A stretch of 63,625 bases of DNA from Arcticibacter svalbardensis MN12-7 (GCF_000403135.1 NZ_AQPN01000044.1:1-63625); one strand, 5' to 3'. Counted from the first letter of the stretch, positions 27,431 to 36,959 are shown. Translations and numbers: made by a program. The notes: generated from the letters alone by a model not told the origin.

Positions 27431-28569
27431 GCTGTTTTTATTAATAAAGAGAGGAGTTGTTTAATGTCCTGAACGGAATTGAAGGTATGCAGACAAATCC
27501 GTAGACGTTCTTTGCCTTCCTGAACAGTAGGACTAAGGATTGGCCTGATATCAAATCGATGTTCTTTTAATAAGAGTGCCATCTGCTTAGCTTCATTATT
27601 GCCTGGGATCAAAAAAGATTGAATCGGAGAGTTGGATGGTATAAATCTTTTGGCAATTGCTGCTGACTCTTTTTTAAAGAACTGAATCTTTTCGTGAATC
27701 TTAGTTTGAAAATCTTCTTTTTGAAGTAACTGATAGGCCATACTCACTGATAGATGCGAGTGGGAGGGTGCAGCTGTACTGTATATGAAGGAGCGGGCAA
27801 AATTGATCAGGTAATTTCTTAGCAGAGAGGATCCCACTACCGCGGCACCATGGCAGCCTAAAGCTTTTCCGAATGTGATTACCCTGGCGAAAATGCGCTT
27901 TTCTAAGTCGTAATGGGTTATAAGACCGCTACCGTGTGGTCCATAAATTCCCGTTGCATGTGCCTCATCCACAATAAGGGCGGCACCATATTGTTCAGCT
28001 AATTCCACTAATGCTTTGAGAGGAGCTTCATCTCCATCCATGGAATAGATGCTCTCCACAGCAATATAAATGTTTCCTTTGGAAACTTTGATTTTGGCTT
28101 CGAGGCTTTTGAGGTCGTTGTGTCTAAAGGAATAGCGGGTGCCATTACTTAATCTTGCTCCATCAATAATGGATGCGTGTGCTAACTCATCGGTTATAAT
28201 CGTATCGCCTCTTTGGGCAAGGGATGAAAAAAGACCTATGTTAGCGTCATATCCTGAATTGAAAAGCAATGCGCTTTCTGCTGAATGGAACAGCGCGAGG
28301 TCTGTTTCCAGTTGTTCGGCTATTGTATTGTTTCCTGAAATAAGTCGGGACCCTGTAGAGCCTGTTGGTTGAGGGGCTTGGGCTTTTTCTTTTGAGCTGA
28401 TGAGTTCTCGAAGGTCTGCAGAGGATGCAAAACCAAGATAATCGTTTGAACAAAAGTCAATCAGACCTTCATTAATGGTAAGTTTCCTGAAAGCATTAGC
28501 ATGTTTTCTAAACTCAAGTTTCTGTTCTAAAAATGTTGTTATGTTATTCACTTCTTTTCCCCGTCCCAA
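27427..28569 (-). CDS. bioF: 8-amino-7-oxononanoate synthase
   Basis: 380 residues of the alpha-oxoamine synthase family: FCSNDYLGFASS, DEAHATGIYGPHGSGL and the PLP lysine in TFGKALGCHGAAV. It condenses pimeloyl-thioester with alanine, the first dedicated ring-forming step of biotin synthesis. The start may be the ATG at 28569 or a GTG at 28551. It lies only 5 bases beyond a strong terminator of the upstream gene, so its promoter must be inside or beyond that hairpin. Confidence 0.93.
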   Translation of the reverse strand: MGRGKEVNNITTFLEQKLEFRKHANAFRKLTINEGLIDFCSNDYLGFASSADLRELISSKEKAQAPQPTGSTGSRLISGNNTIAEQLETDLALFHSAESALLFNSGYDANIGLFSSLAQRGDTIITDELAHASIIDGARLSNGTRYSFRHNDLKSLEAKIKVSKGNIYIAVESIYSMDGDEAPLKALVELAEQYGAALIVDEAHATGIYGPHGSGLITHYDLEKRIFARVITFGKALGCHGAAVVGSSLLRNYLINFARSFIYSTAAPSHSHLSVSMAYQLLQKEDFQTKIHEKIQFFKKESAAIAKRFIPSNSPIQSFLIPGNNEAKQMALLLKEHRFDIRPILSPTVQEGKERLRICLHTFNSVQDIKQLLSLLIKTA

Positions 28570-28573
28570 AATT

Positions 28574-28603
28574 AAAAAAGCGACTGAATAAAGTCGCTTT
28601 TTT
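28574..28603 (-). terminator. Perfect hairpin terminator between the DUF4890-like gene and bioF
   Basis: AAAAAAGCGACT / AGTCGCTTTTTT with a six-base loop. It has T-runs on both strands, and lies 22 bases after the upstream gene's stop codon. Confidence 0.92.
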
Positions 28604-28625
28604 AATGGAATAAGAAAATGTTTTT

Positions 28626-29027
28626 TTAATTGTCAGGATTTGGTTTTTGTCCGTTAGCTTTACGTCCGTTTCCCATTTTGCTTTGACGGTCAGCAATATA
28701 CTTCTCATAAGATTTCTTCTGGTCGTCTGTTAAGATGTCCATAATCTTTTTTTGATGTTCCTTTTGAAACTCCTGCATTTGGGTACGCATAACCTTACGG
28801 TCTGCTTGTGCTCCACCTGCATTTTTGAGACTATCCATTTGTTTGGTCTCTGTTGTCATAATTGCTGAAACCTGTGTTTTTTGTTCAGCAGTTAGAGAAA
28901 GTTGTTTGTCAAGCATTTCCAAATTTCTCTTTGCCATTTCTTCAGGGCTTCTTTGAGGTCTTTGTTGGGCCTGACTAAAAGAAACAGCTCCGGCTAATAG
29001 TGCGATAAGCAATAAATTCTTTTTCAT
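28626..29027 (-). CDS. Small exported helical protein, DUF4890/Spy-like
   Basis: 133 residues: a signal peptide (MKKNLLLIALLAGAVSFSQAQ), then an all-helical, Gln/Lys/Met-rich body. Its repeated LSLTAEQKTQ and ILTDDQKKSYEKY motifs are of the LTxxQ type seen in periplasmic Spy/CpxP-like proteins. The tail is basic and Asn/Pro-rich. It is probably a periplasmic stress or chaperone-like protein, but the role is inferred from the motif. It has its own terminator. Confidence 0.78.
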   Translation of the reverse strand: MKKNLLLIALLAGAVSFSQAQQRPQRSPEEMAKRNLEMLDKQLSLTAEQKTQVSAIMTTETKQMDSLKNAGGAQADRKVMRTQMQEFQKEHQKKIMDILTDDQKKSYEKYIADRQSKMGNGRKANGQKPNPDN

Positions 29028-29086
29028 TTTGTTCGTTTTTCTTTATAAGACTCAAGAAAGATCAACAGGTTTAATGAGGCGATTAA

Positions 29087-29866
29087 TTAATTTTTTGGTT
29101 TGTTAATCTGTGCAATAGATTTTTGCATTTGGGCCATCATTGCGGTTAGACTTTCCATGGTAGGTTCTGGCGAAGGATCTGGAAATGAGGTGGAAATATA
29201 GGCCTTTGCTTTCCAGATTTCAAGGATATCTTCAGCTTGCACCGGATAGGGTTCATAGACCTGGTTGTCGGAGATCAGTTTGATTGACTTGTTCTCTTTG
29301 TACTTATTCCCTGCTCTTTTATATACAATACCATCAGATTTAGTAATAAACACATAGGTATCGCCAATTTTTACATCGGTCCAGTTTTCAATATACTCCC
29401 CAATGATTAATGAGCCGGGCTGTAGAGGAAGCATAGAGTCTCCTTTTAGTTCAAACGCGCGGTAAGTAGTGCCTTGTGATAGAAATGGAAGCCGAAATTT
29501 GGGCAATTCACTTATGAATTCGGGATCAGAATAGCCATTTAAATACCCTGCACTGGCTTTTACAGGTACAAGTTCTATATTTTCCCTGTCTTCTGAATCA
29601 ACAGAAATACTCAGTACACGAATTCCTGAAGCATCTAGTTTGGGTTTAGGATTCCACTTTTCATTAATCGTTTCATTGATCAATTCATCCATGGTTAATT
29701 CATAGAACTCTGCGAATTTTTTTAGCAAATCATATCTTGGTTCCGCTCTGTCTTCTTCATACGCTCCAACAAGGGATCTTTTAATCTCCATAGTATCAGC
29801 GAATTGCTGTTGCGTGAGCTTCTTATTTTTCCTTAAATATCTTAAATTATTAGAAATGTTGCGCAT
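29087..29866 (-). CDS. XRE/S24-type transcriptional repressor (LexA/CI-like)
   Basis: 259 residues: an N-terminal helix-turn-helix (residues 6-60; LTQQQFADTMEIKRSLVGAYE), a linker, and a C-terminal S24 peptidase fold with Ser144 in GDSMLP and Lys183 in VYKRAG, the self-cleavage dyad. An Ala-Gly pair at 106-107 (ASAGYLNGY) is a plausible cleavage site. The tail is a short coiled coil. It is divergent from a GIY-YIG-like gene across 90 bases that hold a palindrome, so it probably represses both. Cleavage under DNA damage is possible but not shown. Confidence 0.88.
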   Translation of the reverse strand: MRNISNNLRYLRKNKKLTQQQFADTMEIKRSLVGAYEEDRAEPRYDLLKKFAEFYELTMDELINETINEKWNPKPKLDASGIRVLSISVDSEDRENIELVPVKASAGYLNGYSDPEFISELPKFRLPFLSQGTTYRAFELKGDSMLPLQPGSLIIGEYIENWTDVKIGDTYVFITKSDGIVYKRAGNKYKENKSIKLISDNQVYEPYPVQAEDILEIWKAKAYISTSFPDPSPEPTMESLTAMMAQMQKSIAQINKPKN

Positions 29867-29878
29867 ATTAAAAATATA

Positions 29879-29928
29879 TTTTGTTTTGCTAATATTATTA
29901 GTATCTTTATGCCAATAAAATTAGCAAA
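29879..29928 (+). promoter_or_regulatory. Promoter of the GIY-YIG-like gene with an embedded operator-like palindrome
   Basis: TTTTG (29879-29883) and TATCTTTA (29902-29909) are spaced 18 bases. The palindrome CTAATA-T-TATTAG (29889-29901) fills the spacer. A further inverted pair, TTTGCTAAT (29885-29893) and ATTAGCAAA (29920-29928), overlaps it. This is the expected layout of a repressor-controlled promoter and lies between the S24 regulator and its divergent neighbour. Confidence 0.55.
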
Positions 29929-29956
29929 TAATTTTAACATATAAAACATTAAAGTC

Positions 29957-30301
29957 ATGAAAAGATTTGTTTATGTAATTACAGACAGAAACCGGACTTC
30001 ATTGCATGTGGGCATGAGCTCTGATTTATTAAAAACAATTAATTTTTACAAGGAAATGCCAAACCTGTTTTTTGACAGTGCAAGTCAGCTGAGCAGGTTA
30101 ATTTATTTTGAGGAACTTCGCACCGAAGAGGTTGCTTTACATCGGTTTAACCTGATCTGTAAGTATACCAGGGCACAAAAGGAGAAGTTGATCCGGGATG
30201 TGAATCCGGATTGGCTAGATCTTGCTATTGGATTAAGCTACGAGGAAATGATGCTGCAGGCTGAGCTTTTGGAACCTGTTAAAATAGGAAAAGCGGCTTA
30301 A
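29957..30301 (+). CDS. Degenerate GIY-YIG-like protein
   Basis: 114 residues aligned by eye to the GIY-YIG/UPF0213 fold: VYVITDRNRTSLHVGMSSDL corresponds to the GIY...YIG strands, then RLIYFEEL and KEKLIRDVNPDWLDL close the domain. The usual catalytic Arg of the DLERR helix is replaced (DLLKTINFYK), and the Glu of the AIAREKQ-like helix is not evident (VALHRFN). It may therefore bind nucleic acid without cutting it. It is divergent from an S24 repressor, and its last codons lie inside a perfect hairpin. Confidence 0.65.
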   Translation: MKRFVYVITDRNRTSLHVGMSSDLLKTINFYKEMPNLFFDSASQLSRLIYFEELRTEEVALHRFNLICKYTRAQKEKLIRDVNPDWLDLAIGLSYEEMMLQAELLEPVKIGKAA

Positions 30302-30318
30302 AACTTGCCGCTTTTCCT
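30286..30318 (+). terminator. Hairpin spanning the stop codon of the GIY-YIG-like gene
   Basis: AGGAAAAGCGGC (30286-30297) and GCCGCTTTTCCT (30307-30318) form a perfect 12-base stem whose loop contains the TAA stop codon. There is no T-run after it, so it may act as a terminator or as a 3'-end stabiliser. Confidence 0.6.
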
Positions 30319-30368
30319 GATATAAAGTCCTTGATAAAATTCTTAGCTAAACAATAGAGCTAGCATGT

Positions 30369-33300
30369 TTACCAACCGGGAGCGAAGGTTAATCCAAACA
30401 CGCCCGCTTTGATATCTTTTCGTTGAAAAGGAAATGCATAGTAGGGTTCAAGAACGAAATAGCCAAACATATTGACACGGAGAGAAATACCCGCACTCAT
30501 AGCTGGGATGCGTTCTATTGTAGTGGACGAACTGTTTGTACCTCCAATGAAGCCGCCCGTATTTCCATTGTTTCCAATGGGAGTAGGAGAAGGAATATCA
30601 ATTACCTGTTGATCGTCAGAAGCTTTCCATCTTAGTTTTGAATTTGAATTATAAGCTATACCAATATCAAAAAACAAGTTCAGGTCGGAAAATAAGAATT
30701 TAGATTCTACTGCTGAGAGTTTCTCGGGACCGGTAAAAGGCAACCTGACTTCAAAGTTAGCAACAGCAATTTTTGATCCTGATAGTTGGTCAATAGAGAT
30801 CCCTGTGTTGTTAATTCCGTTATTGGAATAGAGGGAAGCAGATTCATAACCGCGGATCAAATAAGGATACCCAATATATAAAGGATATAAGGCACTTTGG
30901 TCTTCACCGAAACGGGTATAGCTATAAAACCTTCCAGCAAGAGTAACTGGTTTTAGTCGTACATATTTACGCAGATCAGCAGTAAATGCCTGGAAATTAT
31001 AATCGCCGATATAATTTTCTATCCCTATTCTGAACCTGAATCCGCTTAATGGAGAAGTCACTCCAGAAAAGGAATTATCGCCTACAAAAGCAGCATTGGT
31101 TTGGTAAATAGTAAAAGCATCGAAAGTACTTCCTGGATAGGCGGCAGCTAATTCATCTCCTTTAAGTCGGCGTTTATCCGAATCGAAAGGATAATAATCA
31201 CTTCCTGTATAGGTAAGTTCTCCGGTTGGGGATTCTGTTACATAAGCCTGGTAATAATTAGCCATCCTGTCAATCCTGTAGCTGTAATAAGCAGCACCTA
31301 GACCTGCTTCAAAACGGAAGATTCGGGAAAAGGGATAAGATGCAAAGAGCTGAACCTGATCCTCAAACGTACGAAGCAAATCTGTTCCTTCCACATAATT
31401 ATATCCCGTTGCGCCCGGGTTATCTCCTGCTTGAAGCTGACTTACATAAAAACCTGATAAATAAGGGATATGAGAAACAGAGGTTCCGTAATTGATTCGG
31501 CCTTGTTGATTGATATAGGCTACCTGACCACCAAAATCATAGATCTCACCGTTCACTGCAGCAGTGGCAAAGATTTGGTTACGACCAAGGATATCACTGA
31601 AAATTCCCTGAACACCACTGGAAAGACCTGTACCGAAGCGACCAACAGATGCGCCAACACCGTTACTTGACAAGTAGTCAAGTTTAAATTGAGGACGGTA
31701 TTTGACTGCCTCTATCTGACTGCCACTAATTGTTTCAAAACGTTCGAAGTTCCTTAAATTAGCATTGATAAGATCTACGCCGGTTTGTTTTCGTGGTGGA
31801 AGATTAGCTGCATCAAAGTTAATGGCATTTCTCTGTACAACTACTGGCTTAAACTCGCTGGCTTTAGCATTGTAGATAGTATATTTTTGAGATCGGTAAT
31901 AGGAATATAAAACATCGTCGTTGCGGGATAAACTTAAGGCTGGTGAGTACGCTGTGATGCCGCTGATTCCGGTGAAATAATCGGTCATCTGCTCTACTAC
32001 CTTTGTCCTTAATGTATATCGGTACAAGTTTCTAAACCCATCCCGATCTGATAGAAAATAGATCTGTTCTCCATTGGAGGAAAACTGTGGATTCAGATTG
32101 TCGGCACCATTAAAGACATCAATATTAGTGATTGCTTTTGTAGCCAGATCCATTATAGCCAGATTGTAGGTTATATTAGCGGTCTGGGCACTTTTATCCA
32201 GCGTGGTCCGGTCACTGGTAAATAGCAGGTACTTCCCATCCGCAGAAAAGTTCGGTTGGTAGTCTGAATATTTATCGTTGCAAAGCTGCGTCAGGTTTTT
32301 CGTCTTTGTATTGTAGATATAGAGGTCGCTAAATCCTTGTTTTAAACCAGTAAAGGCGATATCATCACCATTTGGAGCCCATGCCAGGTTACTAAACTCC
32401 CTGACATCACCCATACCTTCGCTCATCAGGACTTTCCCATTTGCAATATTAACCACCATCAGTTTATTCTGACCTTGATTATAAATGGTAAATGCGAATT
32501 TTTTGCTATCAGGGGACCATGCACCGGCAGACTCTATAAAGCTGAATTCGTCTATGTGGGTATTGTTGGTTCGACTGCTTAATTTGCGGATTATTTTACC
32601 TGTTTGAGCATCTGCAAGAAACAGATCGATACTGAAAAGTTCTTTCTCGGACAGGAATGCGACATATTTACCATCAGGTGAAATTGCAGGAGCTACATTC
32701 ATGTCCCCTCCATTCTTATTGTCTATCAACCGATGTCCTACAGGAATCTGTGAAGTATCTTTTAAGAAAGGTTTATAGGTATTCTCTATGCTTGTTCGCC
32801 ATAAATTGGATAATGTACGCTCGTCATAACCAAATGTAGCCTGGATTGCATTCTGATAGCCCAGTTTCGCTGTTGCTTTAAAGAAAGGGACAATTATGGT
32901 GTCCCCATAGGTTGAACCTACATATGCCCAGAAAGCCTGCCCATAACGGTAAGGAAAATATTTGTTAGTCTCCGTTAGGTCCCTTAGTGTCGGAATATCC
33001 TTATTTAAGTAGGCGTCACGCATCCACATGGCAGTAAAAGGATCGACCTTTCCTATGGAAAGGTATTCGGCCATCCCTTCCACCATCCACAAGGGAAGAT
33101 TTCCAATGTTTTCCAGGTTGGTTGAGTCTCCTTCAATTAAGGAGTGATATTGAAAGGCATGCACGAGCTCATGACCAAGAACATGACGGGTTTGCTGATT
33201 GAGCTGCATAACAGGCATGATTACCCTGTTTTTCATACCTTCCGTTACACCTCCTGTTCCGATGCCTATTTCCCCTGATATAGCGGTTGTTTGTTGGAAA

Positions 33301-33611
33301 TCGGAATGATTGTTATATAAGATTACTGGATTTTTTTTTGCAAAAGTATCTCTGAATACCTGTTGATGAAGGTCATACCATAACTCACTTTCCTGCATAA
33401 AGCGCTTCACCAGTGAATCATTTTTCAAATAAGAATATAGTTCAAAATGAGGAGACTGGTTAACCTGAAACTTAAGATTTTTATAACGGACTTTGTTTTG
33501 TCCGAAGTATTGCGCCTTTGATGGACTGGCTGTAAGAATAAGGGTTAAAGAAAGAAGTGAATAAAAAACTCCTTTTTTTAACATGGTCAAGTTTAGATAG
33601 AAATTTTTCAT
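30369..33611 (-). CDS. Outer-membrane fusion: HExxH metallopeptidase, PD40 beta-propeller and C-terminal beta-barrel
   Basis: 1080 residues. A signal peptide ends near SKAQ; Met10 is a likely alternative start. A gluzincin-type site follows: HELVH at 147-151 with Glu178 in WMVEGMAEY. From about 300 to 600 there are repeated TolB/PD40 blades (ISPDGKYVAFLSE, FSADGKYLLFTSD, FSSNGEQIYFLSD). From about 640 to the end there are alternating aromatic strands with a surface-antigen-like barrel (GYPYLIRGYE) and an aromatic-flanked C-terminus. The family function is not established; a surface-anchored periplasmic or exterior peptidase is the natural reading. Confidence 0.8.
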   Translation of the reverse strand: MKNFYLNLTMLKKGVFYSLLSLTLILTASPSKAQYFGQNKVRYKNLKFQVNQSPHFELYSYLKNDSLVKRFMQESELWYDLHQQVFRDTFAKKNPVILYNNHSDFQQTTAISGEIGIGTGGVTEGMKNRVIMPVMQLNQQTRHVLGHELVHAFQYHSLIEGDSTNLENIGNLPLWMVEGMAEYLSIGKVDPFTAMWMRDAYLNKDIPTLRDLTETNKYFPYRYGQAFWAYVGSTYGDTIIVPFFKATAKLGYQNAIQATFGYDERTLSNLWRTSIENTYKPFLKDTSQIPVGHRLIDNKNGGDMNVAPAISPDGKYVAFLSEKELFSIDLFLADAQTGKIIRKLSSRTNNTHIDEFSFIESAGAWSPDSKKFAFTIYNQGQNKLMVVNIANGKVLMSEGMGDVREFSNLAWAPNGDDIAFTGLKQGFSDLYIYNTKTKNLTQLCNDKYSDYQPNFSADGKYLLFTSDRTTLDKSAQTANITYNLAIMDLATKAITNIDVFNGADNLNPQFSSNGEQIYFLSDRDGFRNLYRYTLRTKVVEQMTDYFTGISGITAYSPALSLSRNDDVLYSYYRSQKYTIYNAKASEFKPVVVQRNAINFDAANLPPRKQTGVDLINANLRNFERFETISGSQIEAVKYRPQFKLDYLSSNGVGASVGRFGTGLSSGVQGIFSDILGRNQIFATAAVNGEIYDFGGQVAYINQQGRINYGTSVSHIPYLSGFYVSQLQAGDNPGATGYNYVEGTDLLRTFEDQVQLFASYPFSRIFRFEAGLGAAYYSYRIDRMANYYQAYVTESPTGELTYTGSDYYPFDSDKRRLKGDELAAAYPGSTFDAFTIYQTNAAFVGDNSFSGVTSPLSGFRFRIGIENYIGDYNFQAFTADLRKYVRLKPVTLAGRFYSYTRFGEDQSALYPLYIGYPYLIRGYESASLYSNNGINNTGISIDQLSGSKIAVANFEVRLPFTGPEKLSAVESKFLFSDLNLFFDIGIAYNSNSKLRWKASDDQQVIDIPSPTPIGNNGNTGGFIGGTNSSSTTIERIPAMSAGISLRVNMFGYFVLEPYYAFPFQRKDIKAGVFGLTFAPGW

Positions 33612-33658
33612 ATATGTAGGTTATATACGGATATCCAGAAAAGTTATTGTACTCAAAT

Positions 33659-36103
33659 CTAATTGTTTTGGTCCTTGTTTTGTTTTTTCTCTTCTCGTTT
33701 TTCCTGTCTTTTTCTTTTTCTCTCTGAACGGCTATCCTCAGCTATATTTTGGTTGCTTTTGGGAAGAATGGCAGCACCTCTATCTGCAGGAACAAGTACG
33801 GGAGGATTGTCGAGGTTAGTATCGTTTATATGCAAGGTATCAGGAACAGACAACGAATCGGTATCTACAGAGTCCACTTTAGTGGTGTCGATAACAAATC
33901 GTGGGGACGGGCAGTTGTAATCACGGGTAATTTCCACACCGGGACCAGGAAAAGGGCCGTAAGTATAACCTGAAGAGGCGTCATGATACACTTTTTCCAT
34001 AAATTTTCCGAATATCGGTAAAGCAGTATGAGCACCTTCGCCAGTTCCTGAAGACCTGAAATGGACACTTTGCTCATCGCAACCTACCCATATCCCTGTT
34101 ACCAGATCTTTGGTAATACCCATGTACCAGCCATCAACGAAATCGGATGAAGTTCCTGTTTTACCACCAATCTGGTTTCCTTTTTTCCAAAGATCCCATT
34201 CCCAAAGAGACTGTGAAGTACCTCCGGGTTCATCCATGCCTCCTCGAAACATGTATAACATGAGCCAGGCAATTTCTTCTGTCAGTGTCCTTTTTTGTTC
34301 GGCTTTGAATTGCTCAATAATTTTTCCTTCATGATCTGTAATCCTTTCCACTAAAATAGGGTCTGTCCGTACTCCCTTATTTAAAAAGGTGCCATAAGCT
34401 TTAACCATTTCAAATACGGAAACATCATTGGAGCCTAAACTTACTGAGGGAACAGATTTAAGATGACTTTCAATACCGCATTCATGTGCATATTTTACCA
34501 CATTGTCCCAACCTACTTTTTCTGTGATCTGTGCAGTGATTGAGTTTACTGATTTACCCATTGCCCATCTCATACTCATTTCTCTTCCGGAAAAAGAATA
34601 GTCTGAGTTTTTAGGTTCCCAGTATTTGGTTGAATCGTCTTCCTGATACTTAATTCGAACAGGTTTGTCGATGAACTTGTCGCAAGGAGACATTCCACTT
34701 TCCAATGCCGCAAGGTAAGCGAATGGTTTAAACGTGGAGCCTGCCTGTCGTTTAGCCTGGTTTACATGGTCGTATTTAAAGTGTTTAAAATCAATACCAC
34801 CTACCCAAACTTTAATATGTCCATTGAAAGGATCAAGAGTCATCATTCCAGTATTTAAGATGCTGGCATAGTACTTTATAGAATCCATGGTTGAAAATTC
34901 TACTTCTTTATCGCCATCCCAACTGAATACTTTCATCTTTTTGGGTTTATTGAAGTAGGCATCAATAGAATCCTGATTGCCATTATATTGCTTTTTCAGC
35001 AGGGCATATATGGGAAGGCGCTGAGAAGCTATTTCAGGAAAGTTTTCGATTACTTTACCGTCCGAAGTTCGCCATGGATCTTCATTTCCCCATACATTCT
35101 TAAATCTTCTTTGTAACGACTTCATTTGTTCATTAACGGCCTCTTCGGCATAGCCCTGAAGCTTGGAGTCAATCGTAGTATAGATTTTTAGTCCGGATTC
35201 ATATAGGTCATATCCGTTGTCCTCTGACCATTTAGTTAAATAACGTTCTACTGCAGAACGCAGATACGAATCGCCTCGTTCTTCCTCTGTAATTTGTCCC
35301 TTTCGGATGTTTAAAGGACGCTGACTAAGGGTATTGAATTCTTGTGGGCTGATATATTTATACTTTTCCATCTGTGAAAGCACGACATTTCGTCTTTCAA
35401 ATGCTTTATCGGGATGGTTTTCCGGGTTATAGGTAGTAGTAGCCTTAAGCATACCAATCAATAGTGCGGACTGTTCAACTTGCAATTTTTCAGGTTCCTT
35501 ATTGAAGTACAATTTTGAAGCAGTTTTTATACCATACGTATTACTTCCAAAAGGAACCGTATTGAGGTACATAGTAAGGATTTGTTGTTTCGTATATTTC
35601 CCTTCAATCTTTAAAGCAGTTAACCACTCTTTAAATTTATAAATCACTGTCCTTAAGATAGGGACATGTTTAATCAGACCTTGTTGTTTAATATTTCGGG
35701 TACGATAGAGGTTTTTGGCAAGCTGTTGTGTGATGGTACTGGCTCCTCTTTTATCACCGGATACGGTAGAAGCTAAACTGGAGAATAATGATCTGATATC
35801 AACACCTGAATGGCTAAAAAAGCGGATATCTTCCGTGGCAACAAGTGCGTCAATGGTTCCCTGTGATATTTTGTTGAACTCCACAGGACTTCGGTTTTCT
35901 TTGTAATAACGGCCAATTAATTTACCATCGGCAGTGTATAGTTCTGAAGCAATCCGCATATTCGGAGCTTCAATATCTTTGATAGTAGGGGAGTAACCGA
36001 ATAGCCCCAGGAAATTTATTTCAATGGCACAAAAGAAAATAATAGAAAAATAGATGCAAATTAGAATGTAACGTAGTGGCTTATTTTTAATCTCTTTAAA
36101 CAT
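33659..36103 (-). CDS. Class A penicillin-binding protein (PBP1A type)
   Basis: 814 residues. One N-terminal membrane helix (about 10-32) leads into a GT51 glycosyltransferase domain with EDIRFFSHSGVD and RGASTITQQLAKN. A transpeptidase domain follows with STFK, SVN and KTGTSSDF in order. The C-terminal tail is low-complexity (Asp/Ser, then Arg/Lys/Gln). It polymerises and cross-links peptidoglycan in the periplasm. A second, frameshifted class A PBP lies at 56678-59022. Confidence 0.95.
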   Translation of the reverse strand: MFKEIKNKPLRYILICIYFSIIFFCAIEINFLGLFGYSPTIKDIEAPNMRIASELYTADGKLIGRYYKENRSPVEFNKISQGTIDALVATEDIRFFSHSGVDIRSLFSSLASTVSGDKRGASTITQQLAKNLYRTRNIKQQGLIKHVPILRTVIYKFKEWLTALKIEGKYTKQQILTMYLNTVPFGSNTYGIKTASKLYFNKEPEKLQVEQSALLIGMLKATTTYNPENHPDKAFERRNVVLSQMEKYKYISPQEFNTLSQRPLNIRKGQITEEERGDSYLRSAVERYLTKWSEDNGYDLYESGLKIYTTIDSKLQGYAEEAVNEQMKSLQRRFKNVWGNEDPWRTSDGKVIENFPEIASQRLPIYALLKKQYNGNQDSIDAYFNKPKKMKVFSWDGDKEVEFSTMDSIKYYASILNTGMMTLDPFNGHIKVWVGGIDFKHFKYDHVNQAKRQAGSTFKPFAYLAALESGMSPCDKFIDKPVRIKYQEDDSTKYWEPKNSDYSFSGREMSMRWAMGKSVNSITAQITEKVGWDNVVKYAHECGIESHLKSVPSVSLGSNDVSVFEMVKAYGTFLNKGVRTDPILVERITDHEGKIIEQFKAEQKRTLTEEIAWLMLYMFRGGMDEPGGTSQSLWEWDLWKKGNQIGGKTGTSSDFVDGWYMGITKDLVTGIWVGCDEQSVHFRSSGTGEGAHTALPIFGKFMEKVYHDASSGYTYGPFPGPGVEITRDYNCPSPRFVIDTTKVDSVDTDSLSVPDTLHINDTNLDNPPVLVPADRGAAILPKSNQNIAEDSRSERKRKRQEKREEKKQNKDQNN

Positions 36104-36179
36104 ATAGTGGTCGGAATATATTATCCTTTCTATTTAAAAATTAGGGTAATATGATAATGAATATGATGAACAGTTCAAT

Positions 36180-36959
36180 TTAGTCTGTAAAGTTAAAATT
36201 ATCTGCGTCTTTAAGAAAAGGTAGCGTTCTTCTTGCTTTATGAAGGTCCTCATCTGATATAGAAAAGGTATAGAGGTCTTCATCATTTGGTTTATAATAC
36301 ACTGTATTTCCATAGGGATCTATACACATTGAATCACCATTATGATAAACCTCATTTCCATCGTGCCCAACACGGTTAACACCAATAACAAAGGCTTGGT
36401 TTTCTACTGCACGGGCAGGGATGAGGCTTTTCCAATGTGAAGCACGTTTATCGGGCCAGTTGGCTACCACAAGTAAAATGTCGTATTCTGCATTTACATT
36501 ACGCAGCCAAACAGGAAAGCGAAGGTCATAACAGATGACAGGACATATTTTCCAACCCTTGAGTTCGACAAAAAGTTTTTTGGTACCGGCAGTATACACT
36601 GTGTCCTCTTTACCCAGACTAAAAAGATGTCTTTTGTCGTATTTCTCGAAGGTTCCATCGGGACGCATCCAGATCAGGCGGTTATAGTACTTACCATCTT
36701 CTTTAATGGCAAGACTCCCTGTAACGACACAATTGAAGCGAATCGCTTGTTCAAGCATCCATTGCATGGTAATTCCGTTCATCTCTTCAGCCAATATTTC
36801 GGCATTCATGGTGAAACTTGTGCTGAACATCTCAGGGAGAATGATCAAATCAGTCTTTTCGCGAATTGAAGAAAGCCTTAAAGAAAGGTTCTTAAGATTC
36901 TTTTCTATGTTCTCCCAGAATAAGTATGCCTGGAATGTAGTGATTTTTAAAATACTCAT
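36180..36959 (-). CDS. Nitrilase-family amidohydrolase (omega-amidase/YafV-like)
   Basis: 259 residues with the Glu-Lys-Cys triad of the carbon-nitrogen hydrolase fold: Glu in ILPEMFSTSF, Lys in EKYDKRHLF and Cys in VICYDLRFPVW. The start ILKITTFQAYLFW and the YHNGDSMCIDPYG segment point to the omega-amidase (Nit2/YafV) branch, which deaminates 2-oxoglutaramate. It is a single minus-strand gene, 76 bases upstream of the PBP1A start. Confidence 0.88.
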   Translation of the reverse strand: MSILKITTFQAYLFWENIEKNLKNLSLRLSSIREKTDLIILPEMFSTSFTMNAEILAEEMNGITMQWMLEQAIRFNCVVTGSLAIKEDGKYYNRLIWMRPDGTFEKYDKRHLFSLGKEDTVYTAGTKKLFVELKGWKICPVICYDLRFPVWLRNVNAEYDILLVVANWPDKRASHWKSLIPARAVENQAFVIGVNRVGHDGNEVYHNGDSMCIDPYGNTVYYKPNDEDLYTFSISDEDLHKARRTLPFLKDADNFNFTD

